A DNA stretch of 45,743 nt from Burkholderiaceae bacterium (GTDB lineage: Bacteria > Pseudomonadota > Gammaproteobacteria > Burkholderiales > Burkholderiaceae_C): positions 1-45,743 of the forward strand of contig JAJVIL010000136.1 in assembly GCA_022072045.1 (NCBI GenBank), written 5' to 3'. The first letter of the stretch is position 1. Each line of letters opens with the position of its first letter. The notes under the pieces are model-generated. The model saw only the letters and a list, made by a program, of their open reading frames with translations. It had not been told where the DNA came from and did no database searches. Shown piece by piece: positions 35,001-43,138 of the stretch. A program made the position numbers and the translations under genes.

Positions 35001-35344
35001 GCGGGAACGATCACGCCACCACCGCCGCCGAAGACCTGGATATTGCTGCCACCGCGCGCCCTGAGCAGGTCGACCATGTACTTGAAATATTCGACGTGGC
35101 CGCCTTGATAGGAGCTGACGGCGATCCCCTGCACGTCCTCCTGCAGCGCCGCCGTTACCACCTCGTCGACGCTGCGGTTGTGGCCAAGATGGATGACCTC
35201 CGCACCCATGCCTTGCAGGATGCGCCGCATGATGTTGATAGCGGCGTCGTGCCCGTCGAACAGGCTCGCCGCGGTCACGAAGCGAACCTTGTGCGTGGGA
35301 CGGTAGTTGGCGAGTGCCTTGAACTCGGCGGAAAGGTCGGTCAT
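32048..35344 (-). CDS. icmF: Fused isobutyryl-CoA mutase
   Basis: A 1098-residue IcmF. The N-terminal B12 domain has [10 protein letters not shown] with the cobalt-ligand His32. The middle MeaB-like GTPase chaperone has the P-loop GTGGAGKSS at residues 212-220 and NKFDRRG. The C-terminal mutase barrel has [12 protein letters not shown] and [23 protein letters not shown]. It interconverts isobutyryl- and n-butyryl-CoA; some IcmFs also act on isovaleryl/pivalyl-CoA (established for the family). Methylmalonyl-CoA mutase is less likely, because the fused GTPase and the FPYTAG substrate loop are IcmF traits. It leads a five-gene operon and is divergent from the AraC-type regulator. Confidence 0.95.
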   Translation of the reverse strand: MTDLSAEFKALANYRPTHKVRFVTAASLFDGHDAAINIMRRILQGMGAEVIHLGHNRSVDEVVTAALQEDVQGIAVSSYQGGHVEYFKYMVDLLRARGGSNIQVFGGGGGVIVPAEIRELQEYGVCRIFSPEDGQRMGLQGMIGEMVMRCDKDVSGLAPRAVEAIQGHDEASWRALAQLLTAIENGSADESLTAAVRAAAQSRPVPVVGVTGTGGAGKSSLTDELIRRLRLDQDDELRIAVISIDPSRRKSGGALLGDRIRMNAIGPWQGGPRVFMRSLATREFGSEISAALPDVIAACKAAGFDLVIVETSGIGQGDAAIVPHVDVPLYVMTPEFGAASQLEKIDMLDFAQFVAINKFDRRGAADALRDVAKQVQRNRQAFAQRPEEMPVFGTMAARFNDDGVTALYQALVPRLVELGAPLRPGRLPVVGVRHSSNQTPVVPAARTRYLAEISETVRSYKARARKQAGLVREVQQLRSSQRLLREQGAEDATSAAEAIESLATAREELVAGDERKLLAQWPDLKKAYAGDEYVVKIRDKEIRTRLTTKSLSGTTIRKVALPQYEDHGEILKWLMLENVPGSFPYTAGTFAFKRENEDPTRMFAGEGDAFRTNRRFKLVSESMPAKRLSTAFDSVTLYGNDPDLRPDIYGKVGNSGVSIATLDDMKVLYSGFDLCSPSTSVSMTINGPAPSILAMFMNTAVDQQLEKFQADNGREPTETEAAKIREWALANVRGTVQADILKEDQGQNTCIFSTEFSLKVMGDIAHYFVHHDVRNFYSVSISGYHIAEAGANPISQLAFTLSNGFTFVEAYLARGMHIDDFAPNLSFFFSNGMDPEYTVMGRVARRIWAVAMKEKYGANERSQKLKYHIQTSGRSLHAQEIAFNDIRTTLQALIAIYDNCNSLHTNAYDEAITTPTEESVRRAMAIQLIINREWGLAKNENPNQGAFIVDELTELVEEAVLAEFERISERGGVLGAMETGYQRGRIQDESMHYEMLKHTGELPIIGVNTFRNPHGDAVMDKLELARSTEEEKQSQLERLQAFHARNAHAAPAMLARLKQAVIDNQNVFEVLMDAVRVCSLGQITSALFEVGGQYRRNM

Positions 35345-35466
35345 GGGGGCTCCAGGTTGGCAAGGACTTTAGGCAGACCTCTCGCGCCGCGCCATGGCCG
35401 GGCGGCCCAAAACGGATGACGGTTTTTGCCACCCATGGAGATAATCGCGGTAGCACCAGCGCAACC

Positions 35467-36492
35467 ATGAGCGACGTCGTCGAGAAGCACACCGTTTCCA
35501 TGTCCTTCGTGAGGGCCGCGGTCTCCCACCTGCAGCCCGATGCACGCGAACGCGCTTTGTCGGCGGCAGGCATTCCGTCGCAGCTCATCGAGCAGGTTGC
35601 GGCCCGCGTCCCGGCCACGGCCTATTCGGCGCTGTGGCTTGCCGTGGCGCGGGAGCTTGACGACGAGTTCTTCGGCCTGGACCGCCGCGCCATGAAGGTT
35701 GGCAGTTTTGCGCTCGTCTGCCAGGCAGTCATTACCTGCAGCGACCTCGACCGCGCGCTCAAGCGCATGCTCCGCGGCTTCTCGCTCTTCCTCGACGACA
35801 TTTTGGGGGAGTTGACGCTCGATGGGTCATCGGCCGTGCTGCGCTTGCACAACCGAATTGCGGCCGACAGCGATCGGAGGTTCGCGAACGAGACCCTGCT
35901 CGTGCTGGTCCACGGCCTCATGTGCTGGCTGGCCGGGCGCAGGATCCCGCTCACCCGGGTCACTTTCACCGACTCCAGGCCGCACTACGCTCATGAACAC
36001 AACCTGATGTTCAGCGACGAAATCGAGTATTCGGCCGCCGAGACCACGGCCCGCTTCGACGGAAGGATGCTGTCCTTGCCGGTCGTGCAGAACGCCGCCA
36101 CGCTGCAGCAGTTCTTGCGCACCGCGCCGCAATCCGTATTCCTGAAATTCCGCAACGACCAAAGCTGGACGTCGCGCCTGCGCCGCCGCCTGCGGGACAC
36201 GGTGGCGGAGTCCGAGCGCTGGCCGGTGTTCGAGGATCTTGCGAAGGAGCAGGGAACGACGCCCACGACGCTTCGCCGGCGCCTGGAGCGTGAAGGCACG
36301 AGCTACCAGGAAATAAAGGACCGCCTGCGCAGCGACGTCGCCATCGACTACCTCTGCAACAGCAGCCTGAGTGTCGACGAGGTCGCGGCTCGCGCGGGCT
36401 TCCAGGACACCAGTGCGTTCCACCGCGCGTTCAAGCGATGGAACGGCGTGCAACCCGGTGAGTACCGCAAGCGCCGCTCGGGCGAGAACTAA
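35467..36492 (+). CDS. AraC-family regulator
   Basis: A 341-residue activator. Residues about 20-215 form an arabinose_bd-type sensor domain (PATAYSALWLAVARELDDEFFGLD). The C-terminal AraC HTH shows YLCNSSLSVDEVAARAGFQDTSAFHRAFKRWNGVQPGEYRK. The ATG at 35467 (MSDVVEKHTVSMSFV) is preferred; one at 35416 would add 17 residues without homology. It is divergent from icmF with about 120 bases between starts, so it probably controls the icmF operon. Its stop overlaps the CMD protein 2 stop by four bases on the opposite strand. Confidence 0.9.
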   Translation: MSDVVEKHTVSMSFVRAAVSHLQPDARERALSAAGIPSQLIEQVAARVPATAYSALWLAVARELDDEFFGLDRRAMKVGSFALVCQAVITCSDLDRALKRMLRGFSLFLDDILGELTLDGSSAVLRLHNRIAADSDRRFANETLLVLVHGLMCWLAGRRIPLTRVTFTDSRPHYAHEHNLMFSDEIEYSAAETTARFDGRMLSLPVVQNAATLQQFLRTAPQSVFLKFRNDQSWTSRLRRRLRDTVAESERWPVFEDLAKEQGTTPTTLRRRLEREGTSYQEIKDRLRSDVAIDYLCNSSLSVDEVAARAGFQDTSAFHRAFKRWNGVQPGEYRKRRSGEN

Positions 36493-37055
36493 GCGGACTC
36501 GTCGCGCGGCGTGAGCGACTCGTAACCCGGCTCGAGTTCGATGTCGAACGAGTTCACGATGCGCCCCACAGCCGCGTAGAAGCCCGCGATGATCACCAGC
36601 TCGGCGACCTGTTCATTCGGCAGCGCCGCTTTGAGGGCGTCCATCGTCTGCGGAGATGCGCCCACGCCGCGAGCGGTGTCGTCGGCAAGTGACAGCACCG
36701 CTCTCTCCTGCGGATCGTAGAGCTCGGACACTTTCCATTCGGAAAGAGCCTGGAGCTTCTGCTCCGGCACGCCGGCCTCCAACGCGGCCGGCCAGTGGTG
36801 CTTCCACTCATACTCGCAATCCATCAGCTGGCCCGCGCGGACGATCATCAACTCCCGCAAGGCCGCCGGTGTCACGGTCTTGAACCGCAATGCGCTGGCG
36901 AAGTCGGCCCAGGGTGTCAGCAGGCCCGGGGCCCACGCGAGCACGCGGTAGAGGTGCAGCACCGGCGCGCCCGGCCAACGCTTGCGCATACGGTCGAACA
37001 CATCCCGCACGCGCGGGTCGTCGCAGTCTTCGGATACGAACGGCAGCTGGCTCAT
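36489..37055 (-). CDS. Carboxymuconolactone decarboxylase-family protein 2
   Basis: A 188-residue paralogue of CMD protein 1: MRKRWPGAPVLHLYRVLAWAPG, LRELMIVRAGQLMDCEYEW, KHHWPAALEAGVPEQKL and VAELVIIAGFYAAVGRIVNS. A single Cys precedes the EYEWKHHW motif, again without CxxC. It is probably co-translated with the upstream small protein (ATGA overlap at 37052-37055). The function is not known; repeated association with the same regulators suggests it belongs to the acyl-CoA pathway. Confidence 0.84.
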   Translation of the reverse strand: MSQLPFVSEDCDDPRVRDVFDRMRKRWPGAPVLHLYRVLAWAPGLLTPWADFASALRFKTVTPAALRELMIVRAGQLMDCEYEWKHHWPAALEAGVPEQKLQALSEWKVSELYDPQERAVLSLADDTARGVGASPQTMDALKAALPNEQVAELVIIAGFYAAVGRIVNSFDIELEPGYESLTPRDESA

Positions 37056-37366
37056 TGGAGTTCCCTCGCTTCGGGAATCGCCATGTTACGGCGCGCTGCC
37101 TGGAGATAGAGCGCCTTCAAGCTCGCGTCTCCGCTCAGCTCGGCGGCACGCGAGCAATAGCGCCAATAGTCCGGTGGAATCCTTGCGTCGGAATCGACGG
37201 CAATCGAAAGCCGCAGCACAGCCAGCCGGCCGTGGCCGAACTTGATGCTGCGCTCCAGGAGCGCTAGCGCGGCGTCTCCGGACAGAGTCCGGTCCTCGGG
37301 GGCCGCGCCAGGCTGCCGACCCGCGAGGACCGTGCGCTTGAGCAGGCGGATGTTTTCTCGTGCCAT
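37052..37366 (-). CDS. Small hypothetical protein
   Basis: A 104-residue, mostly helical, soluble protein I do not recognise. Notable parts are RLLKRTVLAGRQPG, an alternating SIKFGHGRLAVLRLSIAVDSDARI, and DYWRYCSRAAELSGDASLKALY. There is no signal peptide or membrane span. Its stop overlaps the CMD protein 2 start, a strong sign that it is a real gene with a linked role. Confidence 0.65.
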   Translation of the reverse strand: MARENIRLLKRTVLAGRQPGAAPEDRTLSGDAALALLERSIKFGHGRLAVLRLSIAVDSDARIPPDYWRYCSRAAELSGDASLKALYLQAARRNMAIPEARELQ

Positions 37367-37454
37367 GGTTCGACCTTCACGACTCTAAGGATCGACGGTC
37401 AGGTTGACCATGGCCGCCGCGAGCATCGCGCGTGGCTGTTTTTGCCAGTGGCGC

Positions 37455-38240
37455 TTACTCGTAGAAGTTGTATAGCGCAGGCCCAGCCCCAGAACGCGCG
37501 GAGGCGTCACGCCACCTGCATCGATCACGTTGCCGGCGACAGCCGAGTAGATCAGCGCCTGCTGCGTCTGCGCGTTGGTCGCATTGGTCACGAACCCATA
37601 CACCTCCACGCCGTTCTCGAAGGCGAGGCCGGCACGCAGGTTGATCCTGCCGGATCGACTCGCCGCGCGTGTACTGGTTCTGCCCCGGCGCGAAGTAGAC
37701 TGTGTTTTGGTAGGAGTAGGAGCCGTCCAGGTTCAGCGTGCGCCCGTTGCTGAGGGGCTGGCGGTAGGAGAAGCCGAGGTTCGCTTGCACCTTCGGCGCC
37801 TGGTTCAGCGGATCGCCGGCACGCTCCACGCCCGTGTTCGCACCCGTCGTGCCGGGCAAGTGGCAGTTGGCCGGCCGGTCCAACGGGATCGCGTTGTCGC
37901 AGAAGCTCGTGTAGCGCGCCTTCAGCAGCGACACGTTGCCGGTAAGCTGCAGGCGGGAGTTCACTGCGGCCGCGAAATCCATCTCGCGCCCGTCCACCTT
38001 GGCCTTGGCCTTGGCGTTGGCGCTGGCGCTGGCGTTGACGATCTTGAACTGGTTCAGGCCGGTCGTCACGCGCACCTGCAGCGGGTCGTACAGGTAGTGA
38101 AAGGCGGACGCGTTGAAGCGCAGCTTGCGATCGAGCCATTCCGACTTGACACCCACTTCGAACGACTTGAGCTTCTCCGGCGCCACGGTGAGGATGGGCG
38201 CCGTCGGCACCGACGTGCTGCTTTGCCCCGGCGTTTGGTG
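37455..38240 (-). pseudogene. TonB-dependent receptor, truncated and frameshifted
   Basis: Only the C-terminal beta-barrel remains: LTVAPEKLKSFEVGVKSEW, LRFNASAFHYLYDPLQV, PLNQAPKVQANLGFSYRQPL and the ending VLGLGLRY-NFYE, about 250 residues of a protein usually near 700-800. The plug domain and barrel start are missing. Two frame changes are seen: one near 37650-37662 (after YTRGES, the other frame continues INLRAGLAFENGVEVYGFVTNATN), and a second at 37470-37474 where an extra TA duplicates TATA. The original stop is TAA at 37457-37455. The upstream boundary near 38240 is uncertain. Confidence 0.85.
37997..38037. repeat. Hexamer-type repeat inside the TonB remnant
   Basis: A run built of GGCCTT and GGCGTT/GGCGCT units encodes alternating Ala-Lys, Ala-Asn and Ala-Ser (SASANAKAKAK) on the minus strand. 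Such runs expand and contract by slippage without shifting frame. It lies in an extracellular-loop-like stretch of the receptor. Confidence 0.6.
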
Positions 38241-38436
38241 GCCGAGCGCGGTCCTGCGCCAGCGAGGAGGCGGTCTGATACGTATTCCTTAGCTCAATAG
38301 CACCGCGGAGAGACGTCTGCCTCTGGCCGACTGCAGACCTCGCCCAATGAACGGGCTATTCCCAAAAACTGAGTGGCGCTCTAGCCTGGGGACTACCCGA
38401 ACGTCAAACCGCTTCAGTCGGCACGGAAAACAAGAT

Positions 38437-38655
38437 CACCCCCTGTTTGCCAACCGGCGGGCGAACCGCCTGAAGGTGCTGGTACACGACGGAATCGGCG
38501 TCTGGCTGGCTGCCAGGCGCCTAAACCAGGGGCGCTTCGTCTGGAGCTCTGATGCTGCGCCGACCGTGCAAGTGACCCGCGCCCAGTTCGACGCCCTCGT
38601 GCTTGGTCTTGCGTGGCAGCGAATCGGTGATGCCGGCGTGATCTCGCTTCTGTAG
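38437..38655 (+). pseudogene. tnpB: IS66 TnpB remnant
   Basis: About 72 codons with the TnpB core LFANRRANRLKVLVHDGIGVWLAARRLNQGRF in pieces, and ending ALVLGLAWQRIGDAG. A complete TnpB has about 115 residues; the first 40 or so are replaced by unrelated sequence in the open frame from 38347. It is an accessory protein for IS66 transposition and most likely non-functional here. Confidence 0.85.
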
Positions 38656-38712
38656 CGCAATACAGGCATGTGCCGATTTGCCCGCGGCTAACGAAGGGCA
38701 AGATCCCGGCTC

Positions 38713-40242
38713 GTGGTCGACACGGAGAACATCGCCAGCCTTGATGCGCAGCAGCTTCGCGAGATGGTCGCCGCGTTGCGGGCGGACCTGCTGCACAAGC
38801 AGGCCGTGATCGACAAGCTCACGCACGAGAACGCGGTGCTCAAGCGACTGAAGTTCGCCGCGCAGTCCGAGCGATTCGACGCCGAGCAGCGCAGCCTGCT
38901 GGAGGAGACGCTTGATGCGGATCTGCAGGCTGTATCGCTGGAGCTCGAGCGGCTGGTGCCGCGCCGCGATGCCCAGGAGTCCGCGCAGCCCAAGCGGCAG
39001 CCGCTGCCGGCGAACCTGCCCCGGCGCGAGATCCGCCATGAGCCTGGGAGCACCACATGCGGGTGCGGCTGCCTGATGACGCGCATCGGGGAGGACATTG
39101 CCGAGAAACTGCACTACGAGCCCGGTGTGTTCAGCGTGGAGCGGCATGTGCGGGGAAAGTGGGCGTGCGCCAAGTGCGAGAAACTGGTGCAGGCCCCGGT
39201 GGCGCCACATGTGATTGACAAGGGCATCCCGACCACCGGGCTGCTGGCGCACGTGTTGGTTGCCAAGTTCGCCGATCACCTGCCGCTGTACCGCCAGGAA
39301 AGCATCTTTGCCCGGGCAGGGTTTGCGATCCCCAGGTCCACGCTCGCGCAGTGGGTGGGCAGCTGCGGCGTGCAGCTGCAGCCGCTGGTGGATGCCATGC
39401 GCGCCGAGCTGCTGCGCCACCGGGTGCTGCACGCAGATGAGACGCCGGTGGCGATGCTCGACCCCGGCGCGGGCAAGACGCACCGTGCCTACCTGTGGAC
39501 CTACTGCACCACGGCGCTGCAGCCGGCCAAGCTGGTCGTGTTCGACTTTGCTGAAAGCCGGGCGAGCCGTCACCCTGCGCAGTTCCTTGGCCACCCGGGT
39601 GAGAGTGGCTGGCGCGGCACGCTCGTGTGCGATGACTACTCCGGCTACAAGGCGCTGTTCGCCTGCGGCGTCACGGAGGCGGGCTGCCTGGCACACGCGC
39701 GGCGCAAGTTCCATGAACTGTGGGCCAACCACCAGAGCGCTGTTGGGGAGCAGGCGCTGGCGATGTTCGGCAAGCTCTATGAAGTCGAACGAGAGCTCGC
39801 CCACCTGGATGCACAGCGACGACGACAGATCCGGCAAGACAAGGCCAGACCTATCGCTGACGCGATGCACGCGTGGCTGACTGCCCAGCGTCGGAGGGTG
39901 CCGCCCGGATCAGCGACGGCCAAGGCGATCGACTACAGCCTCGGGCGGTGGCAGGCACTTACCCGTTACATCGACGATGGCGAGCTGCCGGCAGACAACA
40001 ACTGGGTCGAGAACCGGATCCGGCCGGTCGCCATCGGCAGATCCAACTGGCTGTTCGCTGGGAGCCTTCGAGCGGGCAAGCGCGCCGCTGCCGTCATGAG
40101 CCTCATCGAGTCGGCTCGCATGAACAGCATCGATCCGCATACATACCTTCGCGACGTGCTGGAGCGGTTGCCGACGCACGCAGCGAACCGTATCGACGAG
40201 TTACTGCCGCATCGCTGGTCGCCAGTTCAACCGAGTGCCTGA
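38713..40242 (+). CDS. tnpC: IS66 transposase TnpC
   Basis: A 509-residue IS66 transposase from a GTG start. It has an N-terminal leucine-rich coiled coil (residues about 8-80), a CGCGC...CAKC zinc-binding region, and the DDE domain with VLHADETPVAMLDPG, CDDYSGYKALF and ELPADNNWVENRIRPVAIGRSNWLFAGS. No internal frameshift was seen. It could act in trans on other IS66 copies. Confidence 0.94.
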   Translation: MVDTENIASLDAQQLREMVAALRADLLHKQAVIDKLTHENAVLKRLKFAAQSERFDAEQRSLLEETLDADLQAVSLELERLVPRRDAQESAQPKRQPLPANLPRREIRHEPGSTTCGCGCLMTRIGEDIAEKLHYEPGVFSVERHVRGKWACAKCEKLVQAPVAPHVIDKGIPTTGLLAHVLVAKFADHLPLYRQESIFARAGFAIPRSTLAQWVGSCGVQLQPLVDAMRAELLRHRVLHADETPVAMLDPGAGKTHRAYLWTYCTTALQPAKLVVFDFAESRASRHPAQFLGHPGESGWRGTLVCDDYSGYKALFACGVTEAGCLAHARRKFHELWANHQSAVGEQALAMFGKLYEVERELAHLDAQRRRQIRQDKARPIADAMHAWLTAQRRRVPPGSATAKAIDYSLGRWQALTRYIDDGELPADNNWVENRIRPVAIGRSNWLFAGSLRAGKRAAAVMSLIESARMNSIDPHTYLRDVLERLPTHAANRIDELLPHRWSPVQPSA

Positions 40243-40280
40243 ACCCGTCTGGCGTCAAGATGGGATCGCCGGACGCTTAC

Positions 40281-40501
40281 GCAGCGCCTTCGCTTCGCGC
40301 CACGTCATTTGACGCGCCCTGCGCGGGCGCCAGGTTCTTTCGTGCCATTTGGTGAGTCTAAGCCACTGTCTCTTCGCTGGGCTGCCCGTGTCCGCAGCCG
40401 TCTGAGCCCTTGCCTGCGCGCGGAGCTCCCGGGCGATTGCTTTTACTACAAGGGTCCTGTACTATTCCTTCCGCGACCCCACTTAACAGGAGACACTGGC
40501 A
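40281..40501. other. Intergenic region before Bug protein 3
   Basis: No gene is seen. The first 8 bases after the IS66 end (GCAGCGCC) would be the target duplication, but its partner is lost. A GC-rich hairpin (GCGCCC-tgcgc-GGGCGC, about 40314-40330) follows. The last 60 bases are lower in GC and presumably carry the promoter of Bug protein 3, with AACAGGAGA as ribosome binding site. Confidence 0.5.
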
Positions 40502-41458
40502 ATGAAGACGCTACTTCCGCTACTGATGGTCCTCGCGGTGGGCGTAGCCCACGCACAAGCTGACTTTTCACCTAAGCCAGTCAGAATCATCTCGCCATAC
40601 CCGCCCGGAGGAGCCGCCGATGCCCTAGCAAGACAGATTGCCGCACCTCTCGGTAAACGTCTCAACCAATCAGTCGTAGTCGAAAACAGACCAGGTGCCG
40701 GAGGAACAATTGGTGCAAACGCATGCAAATCCTCTCCGCCAGACGGGTTCACATACTGCATGTTCCTCACCGACATCGTGGCTCTGAATCCGTACACTTT
40801 CAAGCGCTTGGCGTACGATGCCGACCGCGACTTCATCCCAGTGGCGGCGGTTGCAAGTCTTGAGTTGGTCATTGTCGGACCAGCGACAGGGCCGGGAACT
40901 CTGAAGGAGGCGCTCGCCTTCGCTAAGGCGAACCCAGGCAAGGTGAACTGGGCAAGCTTCGGCATTGGTACTTCAGCACACCTGCTATTGGAGAGAATCA
41001 AGAAGAGTGCTGGCGTCGACATCCAGCACATTCCGTATCAGGGCGGAGGACCCGCTGTCAACGCCCTGCTGTCAAACGAGGTTCAGTTAACAATGCTCGC
41101 CGCGGCCCAGGCATTGCCGCACATCCAGTCGGGAAAGATGAAGGCTTTGGCGGCACTGGGAAACAAGCGCCTCGCTACTTTCCCGGAGGTTGCAACTCTA
41201 TCTGAGCAGGGTATCGACTTCACTTCAACACTCTGGCTGGGGCTGTTCGCACCTGTGGGCTCGTCACCAGGTCACCTAGCAACTGTCAATCGCAACGTCA
41301 ACGAAATTCTCACTGATTCGGCGTTCGTACAGCAAGTATTGGCTCCTGCCGGCTACCTGCCCATCCCCGGAACTCCTCAATCATTTGCCGAACGCATTAG
41401 GCGGGACCAGTCTGAGTGGGGGGGCATCGCGCGCGGCCTGAATCTGGCTCTCGAGTGA
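40502..41458 (+). CDS. Bug/TctC-family periplasmic binding protein 3
   Basis: A 318-residue Bug protein with a signal peptide (residues 1-19, ending AHAQA) and the segments FSPKPVRIISPYPPGGAADALAR, ENRPGAGGTIGANA, DGFTYCMFLTD and FPEVATLSEQG. Codon third positions are noticeably richer in A and T than in the 16.8-19 kb Bug genes, so this copy has a different history. It is the first gene of a three-gene unit with an acyl-CoA ligase (27-base gap) and an SDR. The ligand is probably the acid activated by the ligase (inference). Confidence 0.92.
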   Translation: MKTLLPLLMVLAVGVAHAQADFSPKPVRIISPYPPGGAADALARQIAAPLGKRLNQSVVVENRPGAGGTIGANACKSSPPDGFTYCMFLTDIVALNPYTFKRLAYDADRDFIPVAAVASLELVIVGPATGPGTLKEALAFAKANPGKVNWASFGIGTSAHLLLERIKKSAGVDIQHIPYQGGGPAVNALLSNEVQLTMLAAAQALPHIQSGKMKALAALGNKRLATFPEVATLSEQGIDFTSTLWLGLFAPVGSSPGHLATVNRNVNEILTDSAFVQQVLAPAGYLPIPGTPQSFAERIRRDQSEWGGIARGLNLALE

Positions 41459-41485
41459 CGATGTGACATTCATATCAAACAGCCA

Positions 41486-43129
41486 ATGAGTAAGTTCTCC
41501 GGAATCCACGAGCCTGAGAAGTGGCTTCTTCCCGCGATGCTTCGGGAACAGGCTGAACAGCAGGCCGACGCCCCATGGCTAGCGGTTGCGGGTGGCCCCA
41601 CGCTCAGTTTCGGACAGGCCTGGACCGAAGTGCAGCGTGCCGCGACTTGGTTCGAACGTAGCGGGGTCACACCCGGCGAGCATGTCGCGCTCATGCTCCC
41701 GAACTCGATGGACTTCGTGCGGGCATGGCTCGCCCTGGGAACCCTTGGTGCTGTCGCAGTCCTCATCAACACTGAGCTGAAGCGAGACTTTCTACAGCAC
41801 CAGTTGAAAAACAGTGGGGCGCGTCTTCTTCTATGCCATAGCAGTCTAGTTCAAACTATCGAAGAAGCACTTCCTGGCGCCCCAAATATTGAGATGGTTG
41901 TCCTGTGCGACGCGTACTCACCAAGCCATCACCTCTCGAGCTACGTGCAACCCTTCGCACCTTGGTTCGGAGCCTCAGGATGGCAGTGCTGTCCAGCCGT
42001 CGACCGTGACCTCCCTGACTCCCGACAAATCTCTTCTGTCATCTACACATCGGGAACGAGTGGCCCTGCCAAAGGGGTACTCATGCCCCATCGTCACTGC
42101 GCGGCGTTCGCAATCAACACCTCTGAGAGCATGGCTTTGACGGGCGAAGACCGGTGCTACATCGTACTGCCGCTCTTCCACGCCCACGGTCTACTGATGC
42201 AACTTGGCGCATCACTCGTTCAAGGAATGGCCGCAGTCATGCGCGAACGGTTCTCAGCCTCGGCATGGCTGGAGGACATTCGCCGTTATCGCATCACCGC
42301 AACGTCAGTACTCGGTGCGCTTGGCGCCTTCATCGAGGCGCAACCGCAAACACCAAACGATAAAAACCACTCGCTGCGGGTTCTCTTTAATGCCCCCAAT
42401 GTCTCAGCGATAGACCGCTTGTTCAGAGAACGCTTTGGCGTCCGTGACATAGTCTCTGGCTACGGGATGACGGAGGTGAACATGTGCGCATTGGGGCGTT
42501 GTGGCTCACCGCGCCCGGGGGCAGCAGGCTGGATACTGCATGATATGTTCGATGTCGCAGTTGTAGACCCCCTGACGGATTGCGAACTGCCGCATGGGCA
42601 GGTGGGTGAGATTGTTGTGCGCCCGAAGATTCCGTTCGTGTTCATGCAAGGCTACCAAGGGATGCCTGAGAGGACGGCCGAAGCAACAAGGAATCTTTGG
42701 TTTCATACAGGAGACTCGGGCGTTGCAGACGCGGACGGTCTTCTTACCTTCATTGACCGAATCAAGGACACCATTCGACGCCGAGGAGAGAACATCTCTG
42801 CGACCGAAATCGAGCAGGTACTCGCGAAGCTGCCAGGAGTGGCAGAAGTTGCGGCATATGCCGTGCCTAGCCCGATTCCGGGTGGGGAAGATGAGGTGGT
42901 GCTCGCGCTCGTTCGCGCTAATGGTCCAGAAGGAGAGACACTGGACAGCAAGAGCGTCTACGATTTCGCAGATAAAAACCTGCCTCGATTCGCAAGACCT
43001 CGTTACCTGCGGTTCATTTCGGAACTGCCGAAGACAGCGAACGGAAAGGTTCAGCGCGCAGTCTTGAGAAAGGATGGAACTCGGAGTGCCAATGACCGCG
43101 GCGAATTGTCACGAGTCTCTTCAGACTAG
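41486..43129 (+). CDS. AMP-forming acyl-CoA synthetase 2 (CaiC-like)
   Basis: A 547-residue ANL-superfamily ligase. The ATP loop is YTSGTSGPAKGVLMPH. SGYGMTEVN, HTGDSGVADADGLLTFIDRIKDTIRRRGENISATEIE and the catalytic Lys in TANGKVQRAVL complete the family set. By eye it is nearer to crotonobetaine/carnitine-CoA ligases than to acyl-CoA synthetase 1; the two are not close copies. It would activate a carboxylic acid imported with Bug protein 3. Confidence 0.91.
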   Translation: MSKFSGIHEPEKWLLPAMLREQAEQQADAPWLAVAGGPTLSFGQAWTEVQRAATWFERSGVTPGEHVALMLPNSMDFVRAWLALGTLGAVAVLINTELKRDFLQHQLKNSGARLLLCHSSLVQTIEEALPGAPNIEMVVLCDAYSPSHHLSSYVQPFAPWFGASGWQCCPAVDRDLPDSRQISSVIYTSGTSGPAKGVLMPHRHCAAFAINTSESMALTGEDRCYIVLPLFHAHGLLMQLGASLVQGMAAVMRERFSASAWLEDIRRYRITATSVLGALGAFIEAQPQTPNDKNHSLRVLFNAPNVSAIDRLFRERFGVRDIVSGYGMTEVNMCALGRCGSPRPGAAGWILHDMFDVAVVDPLTDCELPHGQVGEIVVRPKIPFVFMQGYQGMPERTAEATRNLWFHTGDSGVADADGLLTFIDRIKDTIRRRGENISATEIEQVLAKLPGVAEVAAYAVPSPIPGGEDEVVLALVRANGPEGETLDSKSVYDFADKNLPRFARPRYLRFISELPKTANGKVQRAVLRKDGTRSANDRGELSRVSSD

Positions 43130-43138
43130 AGTTGTTCA

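Larger units (their letters stand above)
38437..40280 (+). mobile_element. IS66-family element, left end missing
   Basis: The right end is recognisable: reversed, it reads GTAAGCGTCCGGCGATCCC (40280-40262), an IS66-type terminus. No matching GTAAGCG end was found to the left, and TnpA and most of the TnpB N-terminus are absent. tnpC is complete. Without a left end the element cannot move as a unit. The break lies between about 38390 and 38440. Confidence 0.82.

Noticed and set aside
32048-35344. Methylmalonyl-CoA mutase
   Set aside because: The B12 domain, MeaB-like GTPase and mutase barrel are fused in that order, which is the IcmF architecture.
32201-35419. A 1072-codon open frame on the plus strand across icmF
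   Set aside because: It is antisense to icmF, has an arginine/histidine/valine-rich shadow composition and no domain; it arises from GC-rich codon use.
38521-39870. A 449-codon minus-strand frame across IS66 tnpC
   Set aside because: Antisense shadow of the transposase; no motif.
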